Below are positions 15,342 to 23,159 of a stretch of 35,095 nt of DNA, one piece after another (position 1 is the first letter of the stretch; every line of letters starts with the position of its first letter). A model generated the notes under the pieces. That model was not told where the DNA came from and did no database searches. It saw only the letters and a list, made by a program, of their open reading frames with translations. Source of the DNA: an uncultured Candidatus Melainabacteria bacterium (GTDB lineage: Bacteria; Cyanobacteriota; Vampirovibrionia; Gastranaerophilales; Gastranaerophilaceae); contig CAKUUG010000016.1 of the NCBI GenBank assembly GCA_934692665.1, forward strand, positions 1 to 35,095. Reading direction: 5' to 3'. The translations under genes and the position numbers were made by a program.

Positions 15342-15368
15342 AAAAAAGGGTTTATTAAACCCTTTTTT
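15342..15368. terminator. Bidirectional terminator between DUF2993 and the Cys-rich gene
   Basis: A perfect 12-bp stem, AAAAAAGGGTTT (15342-15353) and AAACCCTTTTTT (15357-15368), has an ATT loop. It serves the plus transcript and also, by symmetry, the minus gene whose stop codon lies at 15367. Confidence 0.93.
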
Positions 15369-15942
15369 ATTTGCAGCAATTTTTACATGGAAATTTGTAT
15401 ATTGCACCATATTTAATAATTCTTTTTACTCTGCGTTTTTCTTGGCGATTGAATTTTCTAAATGCTTTGTATTGAGATTTACAAAGTTGAGATTTTACGT
15501 CTTTTCTGAAACATTTTGTCCTGTTTTTCATTTCTTTTCGAATTTCTTTCAGTTCTTGAGCTTCTTCTTTGTAGCATTTATCAGAACATTCGACCATTTT
15601 TAAGACTCGATTTTTTTGCAGTCTGTATCTTGAATGAAGATTTTCCATATCAGATTTAAATTTTTTATAAAGCAAATCAATGTTGCATTCTTGTTTTTCA
15701 GTCAAGCAGAGTCTTGTTTTCATCATTCTAAAATGTTTGTCAAAATAACATTCATTGTAAATACAATACTCATCATCATCTACAATACACTTTTCACAAG
15801 TCGGCTTTTGGGATTTGTCGCATTCGATATTATCAGATGCTTTATAACATGGAGTTTTTTCAACCGGAGGCGTGCAGCAATCCGCAAGAGTAATATTTGA
15901 CAACAAAAGAAGTATCATAGTAGATAAAATTGTTTTTTTCAT
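15367..15942 (-). CDS. Secreted cysteine-rich protein with Spy/CpxP-like repeats
   Basis: This is a 191-residue protein. Residues 1-20 are a signal peptide (ILSTMILLLLSNITLA). The mature part has 17 cysteines, 8 of them in the first 30 residues and 3 at the end (CKNCCK). The helical core has LTEKQ at about 65-69 followed by a long basic helix (LYKKFKSDMENLHSRYRLQK), and a second block, LCKSQYKAFRKFNRQEKRRV. LTxxQ motifs in paired helices recall periplasmic Spy/CpxP chaperones, which have few cysteines. The upstream sequence GAAAGG lies 8 nt before the ATG. The call rests on motif likeness only. A metal- or redox-related periplasmic role is possible. Confidence 0.7.
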   Translation of the reverse strand: MKKTILSTMILLLLSNITLADCCTPPVEKTPCYKASDNIECDKSQKPTCEKCIVDDDEYCIYNECYFDKHFRMMKTRLCLTEKQECNIDLLYKKFKSDMENLHSRYRLQKNRVLKMVECSDKCYKEEAQELKEIRKEMKNRTKCFRKDVKSQLCKSQYKAFRKFNRQEKRRVKRIIKYGAIYKFPCKNCCK

Positions 15943-16043
15943 ATAGAACCTTTCATAATACAGAAAAAAGATATAATATAGTTAGATAAAATACATTAGT
16001 CATTTGGATATAGAAATTTGTATAATTTATTTAAAAAAAATGT

Positions 16044-16072
16044 TTGACATTTAATTTTGTTCTTGATACACT
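16044..16072 (+). promoter_or_regulatory. Consensus sigma-70-type promoter of tRNA-Lys
   Basis: TTGACA (16044-16049), a 17-nt spacer, then TG-A-TACACT with the -10 at 16067-16072. The predicted start is about 16079, leaving a leader of about 58 nt before the tRNA. It is the only promoter in the window with a perfect -35 box. Confidence 0.85.
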
Positions 16073-16136
16073 AAAAGAGCAGTCGAGACAAGACATCTCA
16101 AAAGCGAAATTTGAAAATTAAATAAAAATACAATTT

Positions 16137-16209
16137 GCGTCTGTAGCTCAGCAGGTAGAGCACTCCCCTTTTAAGGGATAGGTCGCGCGTTCGAATCGCG
16201 CCAGACGCA
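16137..16209 (+). tRNA. tRNA-Lys (anticodon TTT)
   Basis: This 73-nt gene folds as a normal cloverleaf. The acceptor GCGTCTG pairs with CAGACGC, the D stem is GCTC/GAGC, the T arm is GCGCG-TTCGAAT-CGCGC, and the discriminator is A73. The anticodon loop is CTTTTAA with TTT, for Lys AAA/AAG codons. The anticodon stem has a C27-U43 mismatch at its top. The 3' CCA is not encoded, so it must be added. T-rich DNA follows and may serve as the terminator. Confidence 0.95.
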
Positions 16210-16291
16210 AATTTTTTATAGGTAAATTTTTATTTTTTTATATTTTATTTTTTCAAGATTAGATTCATATTTTTAGTAGTTTCTTTTCCAA

Positions 16292-16330
16292 ATAAAAAAG
16301 CAGCTGTACCAAAATAGCAACAAGCTGCTT
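16292..16330 (-). terminator. Terminator of the AsmA-like gene
   Basis: Read on the minus strand, AAGCAGCT (16330-16323) and AGCTGCTT (16305-16298) form an 8-bp stem around a 17-nt loop, followed by TTTTTATT. It lies about 30 nt after the stop codon of the AsmA-like gene. Confidence 0.7.
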
Positions 16331-16360
16331 GTTTATGATTAAATTCGATATTTTAATTGT

Positions 16361-19120
16361 TTATTTTATTTTTTTCAAACTTGATAAATAGTTATTATTT
16401 TCAACGTCGCCTTCAACTTGAGTTAAAAATATTTGCGATTTTTTTTCATCAATTTCTATTTGTGGCAAATCATCAAGCTCAGAAGAATAGTAATTTAAAT
16501 CACTTTTTGTGTACAGTTGTACTTTGTTTGCAAGTGCGTTTAGTGAAATATTTCTAAAGAATCCAAACATTGATTTTTTATCGGTAGAAAATCTAGTGTA
16601 AATTCGAAGAGAAGCATCATGTCTTTCCATATCGAATCTACCCCTAATTAGTGCAGACAACGTAGGAGCGGACGAGCGAATATCTATTCCATAGGCAACG
16701 TTGTCTTTTAGGTTTATTGTGCCTGTTATTTTATTAAATTTACCTTCAGGAATGTTTACAATATCCATAATTACAGACGGACTAATCATGACAATCGGAT
16801 TTCTAAATACAGAAGCGATTTTTAGCAAATACTCAACCAACCCGATTTTCCCAATTGCACCATCATCTATCGCAAAACGAATTTTTCCGTTTAGTTTCAA
16901 GGATTTATCAGTATTTAATTCAATCAAACCTTTTGCACTGCCTGATATTTCTTTATCAAGATTGAGCAAGACTTTTGCCATCAAATTTGAATCAACATCT
17001 TTTACACCCAATCTGACATAATGTTTGAAATTTTTTAAATCAGATTCGACTTTCAAGGTAGAAATTCCATTAGCAATGTTGAATTTGTTTGATTGAATTT
17101 TTAATAGTCCTTTTTCATCAAGAGTCATTTTTGCATCGATATCAGAAAATGTCAGTTCCTTGTAGTTTCCTTTTTTTAATTTGAACGAAGAATTTTCTAT
17201 ACGGATTAAATTTGTATCAAAGAAATAATTATCATCTACAATATCGTTTTCAGAGTTGATATTGTCAACATTATTAATGTTTTGTTGGTCAGCATTCATA
17301 GATAAAAGAAGCTTTTCTACATCTACATTGTCCAAATCTAATTTCATATCTTTTATTACAAAAGGCGGTTTTAGTTCGTTTTTTATCTTTCCGTCAAAAT
17401 CATACTTTATTCTTTTAAACCCACCATCAACAGCAACATTTATTGCTTCATTATTTGTAGAAAGTTTTGCTGATTTTATAAACAACCTTTGTTTTGGTAA
17501 TATTGTTTTTTCAATTTGCATATCGGCATCCAAAACAGGAATATCATTTTTAAAGACAATATTCAATCTGCCTTGAATTGTACCTTTTTTGAATGTTTTT
17601 TCTTTTGTAAAAATATTTAAGAATTCGCAAGGCATTTGTCTTGCAAAATAAAACCCAAAATTGTCAATTTTGCCATCCAATTTCATTTTTCCATTTAGCA
17701 CCAAAATAGGGGTTAATGCAACTCCACGTTGCATATTTGACGAAATATAGTAGTTTATGTTTTTTATATCTAGAATATTTCCATTAATATTAAAATCGCC
17801 TTTTACAGCTCTATCATAATTCGTCAAAGCAGATTTTGAATTGTTGACATTAAGATCAACTCCCTTTGGCACACCCGCTAACCAAGTCATGTCCATAGTA
17901 CCATTTTTTGCTTTGTATGTAATTTTTGTTTTAGTTGGTTTTGACAAAGTGATTTGGATATTCGGAAGAAGCGGAGAAAGGTAAGTCTTCAAAAACTCAT
18001 TTGATATCATTGTTCTAACATCGATATTAGAATCAAACGTTTTGTAATAATCTTTTATATTGCCTGTTATGTTAACTGTATTGCTTTTGTTTTTTCCATA
18101 AAACCCAATTAAATCGACAAAATCGATTTTATCTTTCGAGATATTGATTTTACCTTTTTGAATATTGATTGGAAGATGAGTTATATCTTTGATTTCTGCT
18201 TTTGTATTATCTACTGTAATATAACCTGACAAGTTATCGTTTAAAGAATTCACATCAAATTTTACACTGCCCGAGGGATTATCCAAAGGAGAAAGAAGTT
18301 CTTTTCCGTTTGGAATAATAAAGTTTGAATTAATCAAAGCAAAAACATCTTTTAAGTAGAATTTGTTTGATTTTGCATTTAGAAATATTGTGTTTTTATC
18401 AATTTCGGAAGTCATCACCATGTTTGAATCATTGACAGAGATTTTTAGGTTATTAATTTTAATATTTTCATCATAAATTTTAATTTCAGAACTAGAATTC
18501 ATTTGAATTTTTGCAAAATCAGAATTTTTATCTGAAATTCTTCCCTCAAGCCTAAAAGCCAATTCTTTAAAGTCTTTTTTGCAGTTTAACTTTACGTTAT
18601 TTGCACTAATAGATAAAAGAGTGGCATTTGGTTGTTTATATGTAACAAAAAAACTTTCCAACTTGATATCTGAATCAAACAAATCAACGCTATAATCAAA
18701 ATCATTTTGGGTTGATTGTTGTTTTTTGATTTCAAGAGCATTTAACAATTCATCGGTTTTTAATGTTAGATTTTTTGCAAGAAGCTTTTTTAATTTAACT
18801 TTTTTATCAAAAATTGAAGAAAAATCAACAGAAACACTAAAATTATCCAAAACAGCAAGCTCATTTGAGTTTTTAGTTAGCCTGAGAACTTTTACATCCA
18901 AATCAACTTCCGGTTTTAGTTTTGTTTTCAATTTTGGATTTTCAATTACCAAATCTAATCCAAAATTATCTTTTATAATAGAAGAGATGTAATTTTGAAA
19001 TTTCGAAGAATTTAGAATTTTGTTTGGCAAATAAAGATACGATATGGCAAAAAACAATGCCAATACAATTACGAAAGTTATACAAAAAATTACAAATTTA
19101 ATTAGATTTTTCTTGTTCAT
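16361..19120 (-). CDS. Large AsmA-like / DUF3971 envelope protein
   Basis: This 919-residue protein has one N-terminal transmembrane helix (FVIFCITFVIVLALFFAISYL), then a very long beta-rich periplasmic part. Early AsmA block: LPNKILNSSKFQNYISSIIK and DLVIENPKLKTKLKPEVDLD. The middle holds repeated strand units around DKNTIFLNAKSNKFYLKDV and NGKMKLDGKIDNFGF. The C-terminal AsmA/TamB-like region has LLKIASVFRNPIVMISPSVI and GKFNKITGTINLKDNVAYG. AsmA-like proteins span the periplasm as grooved beta structures and are thought to carry phospholipid between membranes. The start is taken as ATG 19120. A longer TTG start (19129) would sit directly against the -10 box. It is divergent from the WG-repeat gene. 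Confidence 0.88.
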   Translation of the reverse strand: MNKKNLIKFVIFCITFVIVLALFFAISYLYLPNKILNSSKFQNYISSIIKDNFGLDLVIENPKLKTKLKPEVDLDVKVLRLTKNSNELAVLDNFSVSVDFSSIFDKKVKLKKLLAKNLTLKTDELLNALEIKKQQSTQNDFDYSVDLFDSDIKLESFFVTYKQPNATLLSISANNVKLNCKKDFKELAFRLEGRISDKNSDFAKIQMNSSSEIKIYDENIKINNLKISVNDSNMVMTSEIDKNTIFLNAKSNKFYLKDVFALINSNFIIPNGKELLSPLDNPSGSVKFDVNSLNDNLSGYITVDNTKAEIKDITHLPINIQKGKINISKDKIDFVDLIGFYGKNKSNTVNITGNIKDYYKTFDSNIDVRTMISNEFLKTYLSPLLPNIQITLSKPTKTKITYKAKNGTMDMTWLAGVPKGVDLNVNNSKSALTNYDRAVKGDFNINGNILDIKNINYYISSNMQRGVALTPILVLNGKMKLDGKIDNFGFYFARQMPCEFLNIFTKEKTFKKGTIQGRLNIVFKNDIPVLDADMQIEKTILPKQRLFIKSAKLSTNNEAINVAVDGGFKRIKYDFDGKIKNELKPPFVIKDMKLDLDNVDVEKLLLSMNADQQNINNVDNINSENDIVDDNYFFDTNLIRIENSSFKLKKGNYKELTFSDIDAKMTLDEKGLLKIQSNKFNIANGISTLKVESDLKNFKHYVRLGVKDVDSNLMAKVLLNLDKEISGSAKGLIELNTDKSLKLNGKIRFAIDDGAIGKIGLVEYLLKIASVFRNPIVMISPSVIMDIVNIPEGKFNKITGTINLKDNVAYGIDIRSSAPTLSALIRGRFDMERHDASLRIYTRFSTDKKSMFGFFRNISLNALANKVQLYTKSDLNYYSSELDDLPQIEIDEKKSQIFLTQVEGDVENNNYLSSLKKIK

Positions 19121-19129
19121 AGTAATCAA

Positions 19130-19138
19130 ATTATAGCA
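19130..19138 (-). promoter_or_regulatory. Extended -10 of the AsmA-like gene, near-leaderless
   Basis: On the minus strand TGCTATAAT ends 10 nt before ATG 19120, so the expected 5' leader is only a few nucleotides. The same TGCTATAAT occurs at manC. Confidence 0.6.
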
Positions 19139-19194
19139 TAAATCAATTTTACAATTGAATCGTTTAAAAAACCAAATAAAACATAGACGGTTTG

Positions 19195-19203
19195 TGCTAG
19201 AAT
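19195..19203 (+). promoter_or_regulatory. Extended -10 of the WG-repeat gene, leaderless
   Basis: TGCTAGAAT ends 7 nt before ATG 19210, with no ribosome site and no -35. Together with the divergent promoter at 19130 it packs two start sites into 89 nt. Confidence 0.6.
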
Positions 19204-19209
19204 GTTTTT

Positions 19210-20082
19210 ATGAAAAAATTATTTGTTTTATTTGCTTTTATAAATTTTTTATTAATACAAACAGCATTCGCTCAAAATGTAACCATCTACAAAGAAAACG
19301 ACAAATTTGGTCTGGCAAATGATACAGAAAAAATAACAGATGCGATATATACAAAACTTATAAAATTAAAAGATGAGTCATTTATTTGTTTGTACAAAAA
19401 TAAATTCGGTATAATATCAAAAGATGGAGAAATGCTCGTTGAGCCTAAGTATACAACAGCACAGAGATTCGTCGGAAAATATGCGAAACTAGGTCACAAA
19501 GGCAAATATCTTTTGTTTGATGAAACAGGAGATGTAATTTTGGATGACAATTATTCCAACATTATGCTTTTATATGGAAAAATGTTTTTAATCAAGAAAA
19601 ACTACAAATACGGGCTTGCAACATTCGATGGAGATATCATTCTTGCACCTGTTGCAGATGATATTTATATGCCAAAAGCAAATGTACTCAAAATTTCGAT
19701 TGATGGAGAGTGGTACGAAATTGTACACAATTCAAAAGATGTGTTAGAATTGCCGCAAGAATTTGAAACTTTAGAAACAGATAAAAAGAACTTTTCAATC
19801 ACAAAAGTTGTTGAAAATCCTGTTGCATCTGCAGGTTATGGAATGATTAGTGCAAGCGATTATTTTATTAAAGTATTTTCGTCAATATCTCCCGCATACG
19901 AAACAACAATCGATGAATTAGTCTTGAGCCATGGGGCAGACACAGCAAATATACTTATTAAATCAAGCTGGCTTGTAAAATTTCCTGTTGTTTATGCAAA
20001 AAACTACATAAATAACATAAAAACCCCAAACAATGGGCCTTTGTCTGACATAAAAGCGAATTTAAAAAACAAAATAAACTAA
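19210..20082 (+). CDS. Exported WG-repeat protein
   Basis: This is a 290-residue protein. Residues 1-21 are a signal peptide (ending QTAFAQ). From about 28 there are at least four degenerate WG/KWG-type repeats, each a strand pair with a KFG/KYG core: NDKFGLANDTEKI, KNKFGIISKDGEMLVEPKY, HKGKYLLFDETGDVILDDNY and NYKYGLATFDGDIILAPV. WG repeats form beta-propeller-like or beta-rich ligand-binding surfaces and have no catalytic residues. From about 190 to 290 the sequence is a different, more helical region. A cell-surface or periplasmic binding role is inferred, perhaps with the neighbouring AsmA-like protein, whose gene is divergent. Confidence 0.82.
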   Translation: MKKLFVLFAFINFLLIQTAFAQNVTIYKENDKFGLANDTEKITDAIYTKLIKLKDESFICLYKNKFGIISKDGEMLVEPKYTTAQRFVGKYAKLGHKGKYLLFDETGDVILDDNYSNIMLLYGKMFLIKKNYKYGLATFDGDIILAPVADDIYMPKANVLKISIDGEWYEIVHNSKDVLELPQEFETLETDKKNFSITKVVENPVASAGYGMISASDYFIKVFSSISPAYETTIDELVLSHGADTANILIKSSWLVKFPVVYAKNYINNIKTPNNGPLSDIKANLKNKIN

Positions 20083-20215
20083 TTTTTAATTCTTGTTTAA
20101 TTTGGGCATAAAAACATCCATAATTAAAAACCGATAATGCAAACAAAAAATCTTTATTAACAGAAATTTGTTAATCAAAAACAAAATTCCAGAAAACAAG
20201 CTTAATTAAAAAGAA

Positions 20216-20246
20216 AAACTCAGCTATATAATTTATAGCTGAGTTT
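20216..20246 (-). terminator. Terminator of the alpha-glucan phosphorylase gene
   Basis: A perfect 13-bp stem, AAACTCAGCTATA and TATAGCTGAGTTT, has a 5-nt TAATT loop. On the minus strand it is followed by CTTTTTAATT. It lies 25 nt after the glgP stop codon. Confidence 0.8.
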
Positions 20247-20270
20247 CTAATATTTTAACAATAGATTTTA

Positions 20271-21965
20271 CTATTTGATATTTGAATACGTCCAAGCATC
20301 TTGGTTTGGAGCTTCAAATGAACCAACATTTCCTTCTTCTTCTTGGCCAGCTTGTGCACCACCGTGAGCGATTGGTTTGTAGATTCTATTAAAGTACTCG
20401 ATAACCATTCTATCAGAATTGAAGTAACCTTCAGCAGTTCTCATAGCTTGTCTCATCAAACGAGCCCATTCTTGTTTATTGTCATAGTATGTAGGAATGA
20501 TTTCATTTTCTAGAGTATTCATGATGAATCTGTGGTCTTTCCAGTGTCTTTCTTGCCATGGAATATCATCATCCAATCCAGGATATTCTACAGTGTAGCC
20601 GTTGATTCCGGGGAATGTACCTTCAACTGTCCAACCATCATAGATTGAGAAGTGAACAGCACCATTCATATTAGCTGACATGCCTGAAGTTCCAGAAGCT
20701 TCTAGAGGTCTTGTTGGTGTATTTAACCAAATATCAGAACCTTTTTTAAGTTTTGCAGAAAGAGCTAACTCATAACCTGGAAGAACAACCATGTTTTTCA
20801 TATTGTATGATTTTTTCAAAATGTTGTTAAAGGTTTCTTTACCCATTGTATCATCCGGGTGGAATTTACCTGCAAAAATCAATTGTACTTTATTTTCATT
20901 TAATAATTTTGAGATTCTGTCTTCATCCATCAATATTAACCAAGCACGTTTGTAATCAGCAAATCTTCTTGCCCAAGTGATTGTTAATACGTTTGGATCA
21001 AAGCGTTTTCCTTGAGTATCAGAAATGTATTGGAACAAGTCTTTTTTCATTTCATATTTAGCATCAAGAAGTTCTTTATCTGTTTTTGCTTTTGCAATTC
21101 TTTCGTCTTGCCAATAATGTAAGTTAACAGCATTTGTGATTGCTCTGATTGGGCATCTGTCTTTTACCCATTCCCACATTTTGTTTGCAACAAGACCATG
21201 AAGTTGTGATACAGCATTTGCAATTCTTGACATTCTAAGAGCAGCAACTGTTAGAGAGAAGTTTTCGCCGCCCAATTCAACAGCTGTTTCACGAGAACAA
21301 CCTGCAAAGAAACCAGCTTCAACCAATGTATCAACCCAGTGAACTTCATTACCGGCAGGAACAGGAGTGTGGGTTGTGAATACTGTTTTGTTTCTAACAG
21401 CTTTAAGATCGCCGTTGTATTGGTTTAACAATTCGAATGCTGCAGGAAGAGCATGACCTTCATTCAAGTGAATAACGTCGAAGTTATATCCAACAGTTTG
21501 AAGAACTCTAACACCACCGATACCAAGAACTGTTTCTTGAGCTACACGGATTTTTTCATCTCCATCGTATAATTTGTGAGTAATTTTTCTAGCCCATTCA
21601 GAGTTACCTTCAACATCAGTTGTTAATAAGTAAATCGGACAAGTTCCGAATAGTTCGCCTTCAACTTTGTACGCTTTAACGATAACATCTTCGCCAAAGA
21701 TTTTTAAAGTTGTCGAAACATTCAAATCTGTTAAGAAGTCATAATGTTTTCTAGTATAAGCTACTTCAACATTACCGTCTTCGCCAATTCTTTGGTCATA
21801 ATAACCATAAGACCATAACATTGTAACACCAACCATAGGCATTTGAAGGTAACCTGCTGATTGCATGTGAGAACCTGCAAGAAATCCCAAACCACCTGAA
21901 TATGTTGCCAAGGATTGGTCAATTGCAATTTCCATTGAAAAATAAGCTACATTTGGTAAAGCCAT
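20271..21965 (-). CDS. glgP: Short-form alpha-glucan phosphorylase family protein lacking the PLP lysine
   Basis: This 564-residue GT35-type protein belongs to the short bacterial/archaeal alpha-glucan phosphorylase group. Blocks in order: VAYFSMEIAIDQSLATYSGG, VIHLNEGHALPAAF, FTTHTPVPAGNEVHW, MSRIANAVSQLHG, TWARRFADYKRAWLI (phosphate-binding Arg/Lys), VQLIFAGKFHPDD and PTRPLEASGTSGMSANMNGA. In classical phosphorylases the last block reads GTxGMK, and that Lys carries PLP. Here it is Ser430 (codon tca read on the minus strand at 20676-20678). Either the subfamily is PLP-independent or the protein is inactive or has another donor chemistry. The AAGGA before the ATG supports the start. The long upstream region carries the 20-bp palindrome at 22029. 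Confidence 0.88.
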   Translation of the reverse strand: MALPNVAYFSMEIAIDQSLATYSGGLGFLAGSHMQSAGYLQMPMVGVTMLWSYGYYDQRIGEDGNVEVAYTRKHYDFLTDLNVSTTLKIFGEDVIVKAYKVEGELFGTCPIYLLTTDVEGNSEWARKITHKLYDGDEKIRVAQETVLGIGGVRVLQTVGYNFDVIHLNEGHALPAAFELLNQYNGDLKAVRNKTVFTTHTPVPAGNEVHWVDTLVEAGFFAGCSRETAVELGGENFSLTVAALRMSRIANAVSQLHGLVANKMWEWVKDRCPIRAITNAVNLHYWQDERIAKAKTDKELLDAKYEMKKDLFQYISDTQGKRFDPNVLTITWARRFADYKRAWLILMDEDRISKLLNENKVQLIFAGKFHPDDTMGKETFNNILKKSYNMKNMVVLPGYELALSAKLKKGSDIWLNTPTRPLEASGTSGMSANMNGAVHFSIYDGWTVEGTFPGINGYTVEYPGLDDDIPWQERHWKDHRFIMNTLENEIIPTYYDNKQEWARLMRQAMRTAEGYFNSDRMVIEYFNRIYKPIAHGGAQAGQEEEGNVGSFEAPNQDAWTYSNIK

Positions 21966-22028
21966 AAATTTAATCCTTTTAATACTAACTACTTTTTATT
22001 TGTTTAATAAGATATTAACACAAATAAA

Positions 22029-22048
22029 TTATTTTGAAAGCAAAATAA
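22029..22048. promoter_or_regulatory. Copy 2 of the 20-bp palindrome, perfect dyad upstream of glgP
   Basis: TTATTTTG-AAAG-CAAAATAA is a perfect 8-bp dyad, extended to 10 bp by AA/TT. A third half-site, TTATTTTG, lies at 22063-22070. The dyad is 63 nt upstream of the glgP ATG and 11 nt upstream of a TGTTAATAT extended -10 read on the minus strand. It could also act as a hairpin after the amidase gene, but it lacks a T run. Confidence 0.6.
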
Positions 22049-22147
22049 TTCTTTAGCACTAATTATTTTGCCTTACTTATTTTATATGAAAAAAATAGTT
22101 TTAGTATTTTTTTATGCATTTTTGAAACATAACTTAATAATTTAATT

Positions 22148-23089
22148 TTATTTAATTTCTTGTGTATCAGAAATTACACCCTCTACAATTGAATCTACAA
22201 GAGCATCTCTATATTCATCCGTTTGGATTTGTTGGAGTTCTTCAGGGTTTGACATAAAACCAACTTCAACTAAGGCATTTGGAATATTGTCAAGACATGA
22301 TTCACCTGTAATGTTTGTCTGATATGGGTGTTGTTCAACAGGAAAATTGTTTTCACCGATTGATTGAACTAAATTTGTTGTTAAATCTGTAGCAATGTTT
22401 TGAAAATCAGGTTCATCACTATAATAATAAACATGAACACCTGTTGCTTCCGGAGAAGTTGAAGCATTTGAATGAAGAGATATTACTCGAAGGTTTTTGT
22501 TTCCATCTTCGCCATATTGGTTTGCAAAATTGTCGACAACATCAATTAAGTCTTTGTAATAAGATTGCGTAACTAGTACATTAGCACCTGAATCAAGAAG
22601 TTTTTCAGTCAAAGCTTCAGCGTAATCTTGGTTAATAGTCCATTCTTCAACACCATTATATACCGCCCCGGGGTCAAATACTCCATTGGCATCAGCTCCG
22701 CCATGGCCGGCATTAACCATAATAGTATAGCCACTCAAAACACCATCTTGAACAGAGCTTTCAAAGTATTGGTTATTTGAGCCATTGGGATCTAACTCAA
22801 CAGAAGCGCCTTGGTTTGTTTTTTGCATACTTAACAATTTTTCTACAAAAGAATTTATTTTAGTGCCAATACCTTCTACTGCTGTTTTTGTTTTTTGAAA
22901 AACAGGCAGAGTATCATCTTGCAATACAAAACTTTCGACATTAGTTTGTCCTAAAAGTTTATTATCACTTATTGAAGTTTCATTATTGAATATTAATTCT
23001 TCTTGTTTTGCAGATAAATTTTTAGCGGTTTCTATATTATAGTTTACCAAAGCTTGCATTTTACAAGCATAACTGTCATTTGATATCAT
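22148..23089 (-). CDS. N-acetylmuramoyl-L-alanine amidase (amidase_3)
   Basis: This is a 313-residue protein. Residues about 120-310 are an AmiC/CwlD-type zinc amidase cleaving the lactyl-alanine bond of peptidoglycan. The zinc set is visible: His129 in VNAGHGGAD, Glu149 in NGVEEWTIN and His206 in ISLHSNAS, with the catalytic Glu275 in ALVEVGFMSN. Residues 1-115 are polar and helical (MQALVNYNIETAKNLSAKQE, TKINSFVEKLLSMQKTNQGA) and include no signal peptide or membrane segment. Export would need a non-standard route or cell lysis, or the start may be wrong. GAGGAG lies just before the ATG, which argues for this start. Confidence 0.9.
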   Translation of the reverse strand: MISNDSYACKMQALVNYNIETAKNLSAKQEELIFNNETSISDNKLLGQTNVESFVLQDDTLPVFQKTKTAVEGIGTKINSFVEKLLSMQKTNQGASVELDPNGSNNQYFESSVQDGVLSGYTIMVNAGHGGADANGVFDPGAVYNGVEEWTINQDYAEALTEKLLDSGANVLVTQSYYKDLIDVVDNFANQYGEDGNKNLRVISLHSNASTSPEATGVHVYYYSDEPDFQNIATDLTTNLVQSIGENNFPVEQHPYQTNITGESCLDNIPNALVEVGFMSNPEELQQIQTDEYRDALVDSIVEGVISDTQEIK

Positions 23090-23159
23090 ATTAACTTCTC
23101 CTCGTATATTTATTTAAAATATTTTTGAGGATAAAAATTGCTAATTTATTTTATTATTA

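Noticed and set aside
19121..19129. TTG start giving a 922-residue AsmA-like protein
   Set aside because: The TTG directly abuts the TATAAT box and would lie before the transcription start. ATG 19120 is used.
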